Positions 54,915 through 64,000 of a DNA stretch of 64,000 nucleotides are shown piece by piece (within the stretch, counting starts at the first letter, position 1; each line of letters starts with the position of its first letter). The stretch comes from Novosphingobium cyanobacteriorum (GTDB lineage Bacteria > Pseudomonadota > Alphaproteobacteria > Sphingomonadales > Sphingomonadaceae). The stretch is taken from the NCBI RefSeq assembly GCF_029436685.1, contig NZ_JAROCY010000011.1, positions 62,001 to 126,000 on the forward strand, in the 5' to 3' direction. The notes under the pieces were generated by a model. That model saw nothing but the letters and a program-made list of their open reading frames with translations. It was not told the origin of the DNA and did not search any database. Both the position numbers and the translations under genes were made by a program.

Positions 54915-56444
54915 TCACTGCCCGAACCTCGGTTCGCTCGCCACGCGCACCGCTTCCCGCGCCGCCGCAAACAACGCCCCGCTCTTGTGTTCGCATTCGC
55001 GCTGTTCGCTGGCCGGGTCGCTGTCGGCGACGATGCCGGCGCCGGCTTGCACGTGGAGGACGCCGTCCTTGAGGACGCCGGTGCGCAGGACGATGCAGCT
55101 GTCGACCGAGCCATCCGGGGCGAAGTAGCCGACGCCGCCGGCGTAGGCACCGCGGGTTTCGGGTTCGAGCTCGGCGATGATCTCGCAGGCGCGGACCTTA
55201 GGCGCGCCGGAAACGGTGCCGGCGGGGAAGCCGGCGAAGAGGGCGTCCACGCTGTCGGCCCGGGCGGTATCGAGCTGGCCGACCACGTTGGACACGATGT
55301 GCATCACGTGGCTGTAGCGTTCGATGGTGTAGCTTTCGGTGACCTTGACCGTGCCCGCGCGTGCCACGCGGCCCACATCGTTGCGGCCGAGATCGAGCAG
55401 CATCAGGTGCTCGGCGCGCTCCTTGGGATCGGCGAGCAGCGACTGTTCGTGGTCGAGGTCTTCCTGCGGCGTCTTTCCGCGGGGGCGGGTGCCCGCGATA
55501 GGCCGGATGGTGACTTCGCCATCGCGGATGCGCACGAGGATTTCAGGGGACGAGCCGACCAGCGCGAAGCCCGGCAGATCGAGGAAATAGAGGAAGGGCG
55601 AGGGGTTGATCCGCCGCAGCGAACGATAGAGCGCGGAGGCCGGCAGCGGGAACGGCGCGGTGAAGCGCTGCGCCAGCACGACCTGGAAGATGTCTCCCGC
55701 CTCGATATAGTCCTTCGCGCGGGCGACCATCGCGCCATAGGTCTCGGGCGCCATCACCGCCGTGCGCTCCACGTCGACCGGCGCATCGAGCCGCACATCG
55801 GCAGGCGCAGGGCCGGATAGGCGGGCGAGCGCGGCGTCGATGCGGTCTGCCGCCGCGTCAACCGCGTGTTCGGCATTGCCGCTTTCGGCCCAGACCGGCG
55901 CGACGGCAACGAGTTCGTCGCTCAGCCGATCGAACACCAGCACCACGGTGGGGCGCACGAACAGCATGTCTGGCAGCTGCAGGTCGCTTTCCGGCGCGCG
56001 GGGCAGCTTTTCCACCAGGCCGATGGTTTCGTAGCCGAAATAGCCGACGAGGCAGGCCAGCACCGGCGGCAGCCCTGCGGGCACATCGATGCGGCAGGCA
56101 TTGACCAGCGCGCGCAGTTCATCGAGCGCATTGCCCGAAAGCGGGGCGAAGCTGGCGCGATCGTGCCGCCAGATGCGGTTGACCTCGGCCGAATGGCCCT
56201 GCGCGCGGAACACCAGATCGGGATCGAGCCCGAGCAGGCTGTAGCGCCCGCGCACTTCGCCGCCCTGAACGGATTCCAGCAGGAAATCGCCGCGTCCCGG
56301 CTCCATCAGCTTCATCGCTGCGCCGACCGGGGTTTCGGTATCGGCAATCAGGCGGCGCCAGACGAGCGCAGGCTTGCCCGCACGCAGCGCTTCAAGCGCC
56401 TGATCCCGGTTTTCCGGAGCGACCGCCGTCAAGGTATCGACCAT
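54915..56444 (-). CDS. trpE: Anthranilate synthase component I TrpE
   Basis: TrpE (509 residues) makes anthranilate from chorismate with ammonia from TrpG. The catalytic C-terminal domain has AGDIFQVVLAQRF, PSPFLYFLDLPGFALVGSSPEILVR, IRPIAGTRPRG, EHLMLLDLGRNDVGRV and FPAGTVSGAPKVRA. The allosteric tryptophan site includes LLESVQGGEVRGRYSLLG near residue 55. The ATG lies 14 bp downstream of the ppiD stop, so both probably belong to one transcript; no leader peptide or attenuator is visible in that small gap. Confidence 0.96.
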   Translation of the reverse strand: MVDTLTAVAPENRDQALEALRAGKPALVWRRLIADTETPVGAAMKLMEPGRGDFLLESVQGGEVRGRYSLLGLDPDLVFRAQGHSAEVNRIWRHDRASFAPLSGNALDELRALVNACRIDVPAGLPPVLACLVGYFGYETIGLVEKLPRAPESDLQLPDMLFVRPTVVLVFDRLSDELVAVAPVWAESGNAEHAVDAAADRIDAALARLSGPAPADVRLDAPVDVERTAVMAPETYGAMVARAKDYIEAGDIFQVVLAQRFTAPFPLPASALYRSLRRINPSPFLYFLDLPGFALVGSSPEILVRIRDGEVTIRPIAGTRPRGKTPQEDLDHEQSLLADPKERAEHLMLLDLGRNDVGRVARAGTVKVTESYTIERYSHVMHIVSNVVGQLDTARADSVDALFAGFPAGTVSGAPKVRACEIIAELEPETRGAYAGGVGYFAPDGSVDSCIVLRTGVLKDGVLHVQAGAGIVADSDPASEQRECEHKSGALFAAAREAVRVASEPRFGQ

Positions 56445-56458
56445 GCTACTGGCCCCCG

Positions 56459-58393
56459 TTACTGGCCGGTAAGCTGCTTGCGCATGGTGGCGACGGCGGC
56501 GGGATAGGTCTTCACGCCGATTTCCGCCTTCATCGCCGCGCGCAGCTGGTCGCTGTATTCACGGGCGACGGCCTGCGACAGTTCCCGCGCGGCCTGCGCC
56601 ACGACAGGATCGTTGGCGGGGATCACGCCCGGCACCACGTCCTGCAGCGAGACGACCAGCCAGCCGGCCTTGTTCGGCGCTTCGAGACGCTTGGTGGTGC
56701 CCTTGGCCATGGCGAACATCAGCGCCAGCGGGGCGGGGATGCGCGGCTGCATGGCGCTGAGTTGTTCGCGCGTCATGGTGATGGGCTGCACCTGCGGGCC
56801 GATGACGCCTGCGGCCTTGACCGCATCGGCGAGCGGGGTCTTCTTCGCGGTGGAGGCCAGCACCTTGTCAGCAGCGGCGCGGGCACCGGCCGAACCCTGG
56901 TCCAGCGCATAGTCGCGGGTGACCTGGTCCTTGATCTCGGCCAGCGGGGCGGCGGCGGCCGGCACGATCTGGCCTACGTCAAACAGCGCCACCTTGCCGG
57001 CGTCAGGGCCGGCGGCGGGCAGCTCCGTCACCTGTGGCTGGCCTTCACGCTCCATGCCGAACGCGGCCTGCACCAGCGCGAGCACGGCGGTGGGGGCCTT
57101 TGCTTCGGGCTTGCCGAACACGGTGCCATTGGCGATCAGCGGCTCGGTGGTGGCGATCGTGAGGTTGAGCGACTTGGCGACATCGGCGAGGCTGACGCCG
57201 TTCTCGAACTGCTCCTCGGCCTTGGCCGACAGGTCGGTCAGCGCGGCGCGGCGCTTTTCGGCGCTGATTTCCGCGACGATGGCGGGCTTGGCCTGTTCCA
57301 GCGTCTTGCCGGGGATCTTGGTGACCTTGTCGACATGGATCACGAACCAGCCGAGCGGCCCCTTGGTGGGGACGGCGAAGGAACCCGGCGCGGCGGCAAA
57401 CGCGGCCTGCGCCACGGCCTTTGACGTCTGCGCGGCAAACGAGTCCTGCGACTGGTCCTTGAGCGCGCTGGTGGAAAGGCCGGCGGCCTGCGCGGCGGCG
57501 GCGAGCGGCTTGCCCGACCCGATCAGCGCCTTTGCCGCAGCCTCGGTCGGCACGACGACCTGCGTCACGTCGCGCGTTTCCTTGGCGGCATAGCTGGCGG
57601 CGTTGAGCTTGTAGCGCGTGGCGATCTCCGCATCCGAAGGCGCGGGCACGTTGGGCACCGAGGCGGCATCGAGCAGGGCATAGCGCACGGTGCGGCGTTC
57701 CGGGCGCAGGTAGGCGGATTCGTGCGCCTTGTAGAACGCAGCCAGCTGCTGATCCGACGGCGCAGACTTTGGCGCATAGGCGGCAGAGGGGATGAACAGG
57801 ATCTGCCCGACGCGCTTTTCCTTGAGCATGGCGGCATAGCGCAGCGCCACGCCCTGCGGCATCTTGGCGCCGAAGCTGGCGGGCACGAGCACCTGGCGCG
57901 CCATCAGCCCCTTGCCGAGGTCATCGCGCACCAGCGCGTCGGTCAACCCGCGCTGGGTGAGCAGTGCCTGGTAGGCGGCCTGGCTGAACTTGCCATCGGG
58001 GCCCTGGAACGCATCGATCTTGGCGATTTCACTGTCGACCAGACGCTTTGACACGCCGAAGCCGTATTTGCGGCCCCATTCATCCATCGCGGCACGTTCC
58101 ACCAGGCCATCAAGCACCTGATCGAGCCCGCCCTGTGCGAGCAGGTCCTTCATGGTGAGGGTGGGGTTCTGCTGGCGCTGGCTGTCGAGCGCGGACTTCA
58201 CCGTCTTTTCAACATCGGCGGTGGAGATCGCGGTCTTGCCGACAACGGCCGCCTTGTCGGTGCCGGAGAGCGAGCCCGAGCGCATGCCGGTGACATCCGC
58301 CCCGGCAAAGGCGAGGCCCAGCAGCACGACGAAGGCCACGCCGATGAAAGCGCCGAAGCGGGATTTGGAAAGCTTGCGGATGAAATCGAGCAT
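56459..58393 (-). CDS. ppiD: PpiD/SurA-type periplasmic folding chaperone (peptidyl-prolyl isomerase domain)
   Basis: The 644-residue protein starts with a membrane anchor (MLDFIRKLSKSRFGAFIGVAFVVLLGLAFAG; helix about 13-30). A SurA-type N-terminal chaperone region follows (TISTADVEKTVKSALDSQ..., residues 50-200), then a parvulin-like domain around 265-375, and a second such region later. PpiD anchors at the inner membrane near SecYEG and helps new periplasmic proteins fold. ATG 58393 was preferred to an earlier start because the anchor begins there. It is divergent from tpiA and lies first in the unit with trpE. Confidence 0.85.
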   Translation of the reverse strand: MLDFIRKLSKSRFGAFIGVAFVVLLGLAFAGADVTGMRSGSLSGTDKAAVVGKTAISTADVEKTVKSALDSQRQQNPTLTMKDLLAQGGLDQVLDGLVERAAMDEWGRKYGFGVSKRLVDSEIAKIDAFQGPDGKFSQAAYQALLTQRGLTDALVRDDLGKGLMARQVLVPASFGAKMPQGVALRYAAMLKEKRVGQILFIPSAAYAPKSAPSDQQLAAFYKAHESAYLRPERRTVRYALLDAASVPNVPAPSDAEIATRYKLNAASYAAKETRDVTQVVVPTEAAAKALIGSGKPLAAAAQAAGLSTSALKDQSQDSFAAQTSKAVAQAAFAAAPGSFAVPTKGPLGWFVIHVDKVTKIPGKTLEQAKPAIVAEISAEKRRAALTDLSAKAEEQFENGVSLADVAKSLNLTIATTEPLIANGTVFGKPEAKAPTAVLALVQAAFGMEREGQPQVTELPAAGPDAGKVALFDVGQIVPAAAAPLAEIKDQVTRDYALDQGSAGARAAADKVLASTAKKTPLADAVKAAGVIGPQVQPITMTREQLSAMQPRIPAPLALMFAMAKGTTKRLEAPNKAGWLVVSLQDVVPGVIPANDPVVAQAARELSQAVAREYSDQLRAAMKAEIGVKTYPAAVATMRKQLTGQ

Positions 58394-58621
58394 GAGGGCC
58401 GTGCCGGAATGGAAAGGGATTGCCGCGTGCCTTAGGAGCCAATCGCGTTTCCCGCAATGGGGCGAGGGGCGCGCTTCCCCCGCCAAGCGCGTTCAAGCGG
58501 GCGGTGTTACGTTGCGGTGTCCGCAAGTAATCGGTCCAAGCGTTTTGCAATCCGGGCAAGTGTTTGATAGCGGCGCTTGGAATTCAGGGATTCGTTCAAA
58601 CAGAGGGACTCGTCGAAGCCA

Positions 58622-59392
58622 ATGTCGCATCGACCTTACATCGTCGGAAACTGGAAGATGAACGGCAGCCGCGCCATGCTGGCCGAGGCACGCGCCATCG
58701 ACCGGGCGGCCGCGCGCCATCCGCACGTGCAGATCGCGCTGGCGCCGCCGTTCCCGCTGATCGGCCTGCTGCGCGAGGCGGTGAGCGGCATCGGCGTGGG
58801 TGGGCAGGATTGCCACACCGAGGCCAAGGGCGCGCACACGGGCGACGTTTCCGCCGCGATGCTGGCCGATATCGGCGCGGACTTCGTGATCCTGGGCCAC
58901 AGCGAGCGGCGCAAGGACCATGGCGAGAGTGACGCGCTGGTGCGCGCCAAGGCCGATGCGGCGCTGGCCGCAGGGCTGGGCGTGATCGTCTGCGTGGGTG
59001 AAACGCTGGACGAGCGCGACGCCGGCCGGGCCGAGGCGGTGGTTTCGGGCCAGATCGATGGATCGATCCCGCTGGGCGAGGCGGCGGCGGAAGCCGTGGC
59101 GCTGGGCAAGGTGGCGGTGGCCTATGAACCCGTATGGGCGATCGGCACCGGCCGCGTGGCGGCGGTGGAGGACGTGGTGGCGATGCACGCCGCGATCCGT
59201 GCGCGCCTGACCGAAGCCTATGGCGAGGCGGGCGCGAAGGTGCGCATCCTCTATGGCGGCTCGGTGAACGCCGGCAACGCGGCGGACCTGCTGGCGGCAG
59301 AGGGCGTGGGCGGCGCGCTGGTGGGTGGCGCGAGCCTTACCGCCGATGCGTTCCTGCCGATCGTGGCCGCGGCTCCGCAGCAGGACGATTGA
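58622..59392 (+). CDS. tpiA: Triosephosphate isomerase TpiA
   Basis: TpiA (256 residues) interconverts dihydroxyacetone phosphate and glyceraldehyde 3-phosphate. Catalytic Lys in VGNWKMNGS (residues 8-16), His in ILGHSERRKD near 96, and Glu in AYEPVWAIGTG near 168 are present, together with the phosphate loop GGSVNAGNA and LVGGASL. ATG 58622 is the first codon of the family-typical start MSHRPYIVGNWKMN. The gene is first in a tpiA-secG-pyrG run on the plus strand. Confidence 0.97.
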   Translation: MSHRPYIVGNWKMNGSRAMLAEARAIDRAAARHPHVQIALAPPFPLIGLLREAVSGIGVGGQDCHTEAKGAHTGDVSAAMLADIGADFVILGHSERRKDHGESDALVRAKADAALAAGLGVIVCVGETLDERDAGRAEAVVSGQIDGSIPLGEAAAEAVALGKVAVAYEPVWAIGTGRVAAVEDVVAMHAAIRARLTEAYGEAGAKVRILYGGSVNAGNAADLLAAEGVGGALVGGASLTADAFLPIVAAAPQQDD

Positions 59393-59421
59393 CACCAAAT
59401 TGCGTTGATAGGGTCCATAAG

Positions 59422-59563
59422 CCCCTCCCCGGCGGGGAGGGGTGGGGGTGGGGGAGCAAGGCCGCAAGGCCGAGCGTCCCCGCTGGCGCAGGTGCCCACC
59501 CCGCTGCGACTAACCCCCGCTGATGCGGGGGAAGTCTCGCTGCCCCTCCCCGCCGGGGAGGGG
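59422..59563. repeat. Pair of GC-rich palindromes flanking a repeat unit
   Basis: A near-perfect palindrome CCCCTCCCCGGCGGGGAGGG at 59422-59442 recurs as CCCCTCCCCGCCGGGGAGGG at 59543-59563. Between them lie GTGGGGGTGGGGGAGCAAGG and CCCCCGCTGATGCGGGGGAA, the latter another perfect hairpin (CCCCCGC-TGAT-GCGGGGG). It occupies most of the gap between tpiA and secG. No gene was seen here. Confidence 0.75.
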
Positions 59564-59667
59564 TGAGTCCGTATGAACGCAGCTCGGTATGAGGCACTTT
59601 CAAGGGCAGGGTTGCGCGCGGGGCCTTGCGGCCCTAGATGGCGCGCAACAGTTTCAGGCGAGAACCG

Positions 59668-60057
59668 ATGTCGCTCTTCATTTTCCTTACCGTCGTGCAG
59701 GCGCTGGTCGCAGCCGCACTGGTCGGCGTGATTTTGATCCAGAAGTCCGAAGGCGGTGGCCTTGGCGTGGGCGGCAGCCCTGCCGGCTTCATGTCTGCGC
59801 GCGGCGCGGCGGACTTCATGACCCGCGCCACGGCGATCCTCGCCACGGCATTCGTGGTGCTGTCGATCGCGCTGGCGGCCCTGGCCGTCAGCACCACCAG
59901 CGCCAGCAAGATCGACACGTCGCTGAATCGCACGGTTCCGGCGGCGCCCGCTGATCCGCTGGCGCAGCAGCAGGCTCCGGCCGCAGCGCCGGCTGCTCCG
60001 GCCCAGACCGCTCCGGCGGCTCCGGCCGATCCGCTGGCGGGTGCCGCGAAGAAGTAA
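59668..60057 (+). CDS. secG: Preprotein translocase subunit SecG
   Basis: SecG (129 residues) is the small SecYEG subunit that helps protein export across the inner membrane. It has two transmembrane helices (about 2-22 and 52-72), with the conserved loop VILIQKSEGGGLGVGGSPAG between them. The C-terminal third is a long Ala/Pro/Gln-rich tail that alphaproteobacterial SecG proteins often carry. AGGCGAGA precedes ATG 59668. pyrG follows 160 bp later. Confidence 0.92.
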   Translation: MSLFIFLTVVQALVAAALVGVILIQKSEGGGLGVGGSPAGFMSARGAADFMTRATAILATAFVVLSIALAALAVSTTSASKIDTSLNRTVPAAPADPLAQQQAPAAAPAAPAQTAPAAPADPLAGAAKK

Positions 60058-60205
60058 CCGCTTTTCCGCATCGAGATGCCGACCTGGCCTGCCGCATGGC
60101 GCGGCGGGTTGGGGCGGTGTTGTTTGCGTTTATCCGTTTGCGTCTGTGGATTGCCGGGCTCATTTCACCGGCAACCGCTTGCGCGTGTGCAACTTCTGAC
60201 GCTAA

Positions 60206-61849
<1,644 letters not shown>

Positions 61850-61864
61850 ATACCGCGTCAGGGC

Positions 61865-61902
61865 TTCTCAAGGCGTCTCAACCCCTGTTATGGCCGTCTC
61901 AA
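61865..61902. promoter_or_regulatory. Three phased TCTCAA direct repeats upstream of a Crp/Fnr gene
   Basis: TTCTCAA (61865-61871), GTCTCAA (61875-61881) and GTCTCAA (61896-61902) repeat with 10- and 21-bp steps, which puts them on one face of the helix. They lie 32-69 bp upstream of the regulator start and may be binding sites for a regulator. No match to a known operator is claimed. Confidence 0.5.
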
Positions 61903-61933
61903 CTTACGGGGCGTAAGGGTGCGGGGGATTGGC

Positions 61934-62629
61934 ATGGACGCGGCGAAGCTGGCTGAGACACTGACATCGCACAGCCTTTTGACGGAGTGCGAGCCGGAAG
62001 AGCTTTCCGCCATCGTGGCGCGCGCGCAGGTGCGCAGCTTCAAGCCCGGCCAGGCGGTGATGACCCAGGGCGATCCCGGCGACACGCTGCACATCGTGAT
62101 GAAGGGGCTGGCGCGGGTGAGCATGGTTTCGGCCAACGGGCGCGAGATCGTGCTCGATTATGCCGAGGCGGGCCATGTGCTGGGCGAGATCGCGTTCCTG
62201 GATGGCGGGGAGCGCACGGCGACGGTGGAAGCGATCGAGCCGGTGGAGACGCTGTGCCTTTCTCGCAAGGCGTTTGACGATATCCTGCAGGATTACAGCG
62301 GTTTGGCCATGCGCCTGCTGAAGGCGATGGCGCGCCGGCTGCGGCAGAACAACGCGGTGATCGAGGCCGACCGCGCCTATACCAGCGGGCCGCGCCTCGC
62401 GCGTTTCCTTCTGCGGCTGATGATGGGCGGCGGCGAGACCGAGAGCGGCGAGGCGCGGCTGAAGATCGCGCTGAGCCAGGGCGAACTGGGCAACTTCGCC
62501 GGCATGTCGCGCGAACAGATCAACCGCCAGCTTTCGGCCTGGGCCGACAGCGGCATCGTGGCGCTGAAGACCGGGCGGGTGACCGTGCTGGACCGCGAGG
62601 CGCTGGTGGATATCGCCGAGGCCTGGTGA
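61934..62629 (+). CDS. Crp/Fnr-family transcription regulator
   Basis: The 231-residue protein has a cyclic nucleotide-binding fold (residues 15-130) with GQAVMTQGDPGDTLHIVMKG and GHVLGEIAFLDGGERTATVEA. The latter includes GE and the RT pair positioned as in cAMP receptors, so cAMP binding is possible. A dimer helix follows, then a winged helix-turn-helix (LSQGELGNFAGMSREQINRQLSAW). No Fnr-type N-terminal Cys cluster is present, so it is not an Fe-S oxygen sensor. ATG 61934 has GGGGGATT before it; a GTG five codons earlier is less likely. Targets are unknown. Confidence 0.9.
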   Translation: MDAAKLAETLTSHSLLTECEPEELSAIVARAQVRSFKPGQAVMTQGDPGDTLHIVMKGLARVSMVSANGREIVLDYAEAGHVLGEIAFLDGGERTATVEAIEPVETLCLSRKAFDDILQDYSGLAMRLLKAMARRLRQNNAVIEADRAYTSGPRLARFLLRLMMGGGETESGEARLKIALSQGELGNFAGMSREQINRQLSAWADSGIVALKTGRVTVLDREALVDIAEAW

Positions 62630-62645
62630 GGTCCTGTCCGCTCGC

Positions 62646-62918
62646 TCAGTGCGAGGCGACCCAGTCCTTCAACACCTGATCGATCCGCGCCTGCCAGCCT
62701 TTGCCGGTGGCGCGGAAATGCGCGACGACATCGGGCGAGAGACGCAGCGTGGTGCTGACCTTGGTCGGCTTCTTCTGCGGCCCGCGCTTGCCGATGGTGG
62801 CGGCAAGGTGGGAAAAAACTTCGGCAAAAGGACGCGCGTTGCGGAAGTCCTCCTCTGTCCATTCGGGATTGTCTGAGACTTCGTCCCAATCGGCCTGGGT
62901 GAACTTCTGGTCCGTCAT
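62646..62918 (-). CDS. brnA: BrnA-family antitoxin-like protein, without partner
   Basis: The 90-residue protein has the BrnA family end KKPTKVSTTLRLSPDVVAHF and RATGKGWQARIDQVLKDWVA, a ribbon-helix-helix DNA-binding region. BrnA antitoxins bind BrnT RNase toxins and repress their own operon. In brnTA operons the toxin gene lies directly upstream of the antitoxin gene. Here the 140 bp upstream (62919-63060) has stop codons in all frames that matter and does not encode BrnT. The start ATG 62918 follows GGAGG; a GTG three codons earlier lacks a suitable site. Confidence 0.85.
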   Translation of the reverse strand: MTDQKFTQADWDEVSDNPEWTEEDFRNARPFAEVFSHLAATIGKRGPQKKPTKVSTTLRLSPDVVAHFRATGKGWQARIDQVLKDWVASH

Positions 62919-63009
62919 GATGCCCACATCCTCCGTTCAGCGAGGTATTTGAGTGATCAAGATAGCGGGACTTTTTGTAGTAACAATTAAAGGTAGTTCA
63001 ACTGGCAGC

Positions 63010-63038
63010 AAAAAGGGGCGAGCCTTGCGGCCCGCCCC
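63010..63038 (-). terminator. Rho-independent terminator of the small heat-shock gene
   Basis: On the minus strand GGGGCGGGCC, a GCAA loop and GGCTCGCCCC form a 10-bp stem with one G-U pair, followed by TTTTT. It lies 27 bp after the hsp20 stop. Confidence 0.85.
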
Positions 63039-63064
63039 CGGTCGTTTGCTATCCCGTGTGCCGA

Positions 63065-63523
63065 TCAGGCGACGTTGGCTTCGCCATCCACCACGGACAG
63101 CGCCTTCTGGCCACCGATGAGGACCTTCTTGGGCTTCATCGCTTCGGGCACTTCGCGCAGGAGATCGATGGTCAGCAGGCCATCGGCGAGATCGGCGGCT
63201 TCGACGCGGACAAAATCGGCCAGTTCGAAGCGGCGTTCGAAGCCGCGGTTGGCGATGCCGACGTGGAGGAAGTTCTTGTCTTCCAGTTCAGCCTTGCTTC
63301 CCTTGATCACCAGCAGGTTCTGCTGAGCGGTGATGTCGAGCTCTTCCGGCTTGAAGCCTGCAACCGCGAGGGTGATGCGGTAGCTGTCTTCGCCGCGGCG
63401 CTCGATGTTGAAGGGGGGATAGTTGTCACCGGCATTGGCGCGAGCCTGGCGTTCGAGCAGGTCGAACAGGCGATCAAAGCCCACGGTGGTGCGGCGATAG
63501 GGGGTGAAGTCGAAACGGTTCAT
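63065..63523 (-). CDS. Small heat-shock protein (Hsp20/IbpA family)
   Basis: The 152-residue protein has an N-terminal arm, starting MNRFDFTPYRRTTVGFDRLF as in IbpA. The alpha-crystallin domain spans about 37-130 (PPFNIERRGEDSYRITLAVAGF, GIANRGFERRFELADFV), with a C-terminal tail containing the I-x-I/V-type KVLIGG. It binds unfolding proteins without ATP and passes them to DnaK. GGAGG precedes the ATG inside a ROSE-like thermometer hairpin (63530-63546), so translation is likely induced by heat. The gene overlaps no other. Confidence 0.93.
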   Translation of the reverse strand: MNRFDFTPYRRTTVGFDRLFDLLERQARANAGDNYPPFNIERRGEDSYRITLAVAGFKPEELDITAQQNLLVIKGSKAELEDKNFLHVGIANRGFERRFELADFVRVEAADLADGLLTIDLLREVPEAMKPKKVLIGGQKALSVVDGEANVA

Positions 63524-63602
63524 GGCAATATCCTCCAATGAGCAATCTGCACTGTGATGGTCGTACTGGCCCGCCGATGGACCCGATTGGCATCCGGGCG
63601 GG
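63524..63602 (-). promoter_or_regulatory. ROSE-like RNA thermometer in the 5' leader of hsp20
   Basis: On the minus strand the leader reads ATTGCTC ATTG GAGGAT ATTGCC ATG. ATT(G)CTC pairs with GAGGAT, giving six pairs with one bulged G and a four-base loop. This hides the Shine-Dalgarno in just the way of the ROSE family, where the bulged G gives heat sensitivity. A second, longer hairpin lies upstream (CCCGCC 63602-63597 pairing with GGCGGG 63575-63570), fitting the multi-stem layout of ROSE. Coordinates are approximate at the 5' end. Confidence 0.7.
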
Positions 63603-63685
63603 TTGCTACGATGGCCATGCCCGACTTGCGGCGCATGACACGAAAAACCATGTGTGTTAGCGAACCGGAAATTCAAGAGGCGACG

Positions 63686-63961
63686 ATGAGCGATCCCAAC
63701 ACCGTTCCCAAGGTCGAGATCTATACCAAGTGGGGCTGCCCATATTGCAGCAGGGCCAAGGCGCTGCTGGACCAGAAGGGCGTGGCCTATGAGGAATACG
63801 ACGTGACCATGGGCGGGCCGAAGAAGGCCGAGATGATGGAGCGCGCGCCCAACCATTTCACCGTGCCTTCGATATTCATCGACAACATGCACGTGGGCGG
63901 ATCGGACGACCTTGCCGCGCTGAACGCGCAGGGCAAGCTTGACATGATGCTGGGCAAGTGA
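63686..63961 (+). CDS. grxC: Glutaredoxin 3 (GrxC type)
   Basis: The 91-residue protein is a dithiol glutaredoxin: active site CPYC in KWGCPYCSRAKALLDQKG, the cis-Pro loop TVPSIFIDN, and HVGGSDDLAAL for glutathione binding. It reduces disulfides and mixed glutathione disulfides in the cytoplasm. AGAGGCGACG lies upstream of ATG 63686. The next gene starts 16 bp downstream on the same strand. Confidence 0.93.
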   Translation: MSDPNTVPKVEIYTKWGCPYCSRAKALLDQKGVAYEEYDVTMGGPKKAEMMERAPNHFTVPSIFIDNMHVGGSDDLAALNAQGKLDMMLGK

Positions 63962-63977
63962 GCGGGCATCGCCGGGC

Positions 63978-64000
63978 ATGACGGTGAAGGTTGCGCTGCT
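63978..64000 (+). CDS. Start of a gene, cut by the window edge
   Basis: An ATG at 63978 opens a frame coding MTVKVALL. Only 23 bases are present. The sequence MTVKVALL resembles the usual beginning of carbon-nitrogen hydrolase (nitrilase superfamily) proteins, commonly found after grxC, but so few residues do not prove it. Confidence 0.4.

Noticed and set aside
62919..63060. A BrnT toxin gene upstream of brnA
   Set aside because: The frame contains a stop a dozen codons upstream of the antitoxin start, and no BrnT-like residues can be read in any frame.
63650..63677. CTTG (minus strand, at about 63677) as a sigma-32 promoter for hsp20
   Set aside because: The -10 region at 17 bp reads CACACAT, with at least two mismatches to CYTATNT, so it is not reported as a feature although transcription from here is possible.

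Overview
This window is chromosomal DNA from an alphaproteobacterium, most likely a member of the Sphingomonadales (Novosphingobium/Sphingobium-like). The reasons are the high GC content, the PrsK/PrsR pair beside a TIGR03013-type sugar transferase, three LexA boxes of the alphaproteobacterial form GAAC-N7-GAAC, two EcfG-type general stress promoters (GGAAC-N16/17-CGTT), and a ppiD-trpE-trpG-trpD-trpC gene order. I saw no phage, insertion sequence, CRISPR array, rRNA or tRNA gene.

Layout. 0-11 kb: a heat-shock block (hrcA-grpE, then dnaK with a sigma-32-like promoter, then dnaJ) with small stress and envelope genes between, followed by a large patatin-like protein. 11-17.7 kb: an exopolysaccharide/PEP-CTERM regulatory block (initiating sugar transferase, PrsK, PrsR, TPR protein) without an exosortase. 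17.7-23.1 kb: housekeeping and transport genes (AMACR-like racemase, TerC-superfamily protein, PanB, amino acid permease, stress-type flavin-binding protein). 23.3-32.8 kb: an SOS mutagenesis/repair block with imuA-imuB behind one LexA box, then a second LexA-box operon encoding a radical SAM protein, a UdgX-type covalent uracil-DNA-binding protein fused to a DUF4130-like domain, and DnaE2. 32.7-40.4 kb: a TonB-like protein, a 932-residue coiled-coil membrane protein, and a four-gene operon that contains an HPt-like protein and a histidine kinase, both lacking the phospho-accepting histidine. 40.4-51.7 kb: gltA, gltX, comEC, lexA (own LexA box), moeA, moaC, a serine hydrolase, a Nudix-like protein and an acyltransferase. 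51.7-58.4 kb: trp genes with ppiD, interrupted by a lower-GC YcxB-like gene and by a dispersed repeat. 58.6-64 kb: tpiA, secG, pyrG, a Crp/Fnr regulator, an orphan BrnA-type antitoxin, a small heat-shock protein under a ROSE-like RNA thermometer, a glutaredoxin and the start of another gene.

The window is rich in stress circuitry. LexA itself and two of its probable target operons lie within 24 kb. The heat response appears to use sigma-32 (dnaK), HrcA (encoded, but with no CIRCE operator seen here) and an RNA thermometer (hsp20). Two genes carry general stress promoters. The most notable system is the LexA-box operon rSAM-UdgX/DUF4130-DnaE2, whose combined chemistry is not established. The second is the operon of histidine-less phosphorelay proteins at 36.5-40.4 kb. 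A family of dispersed intergenic repeats occurs three times.
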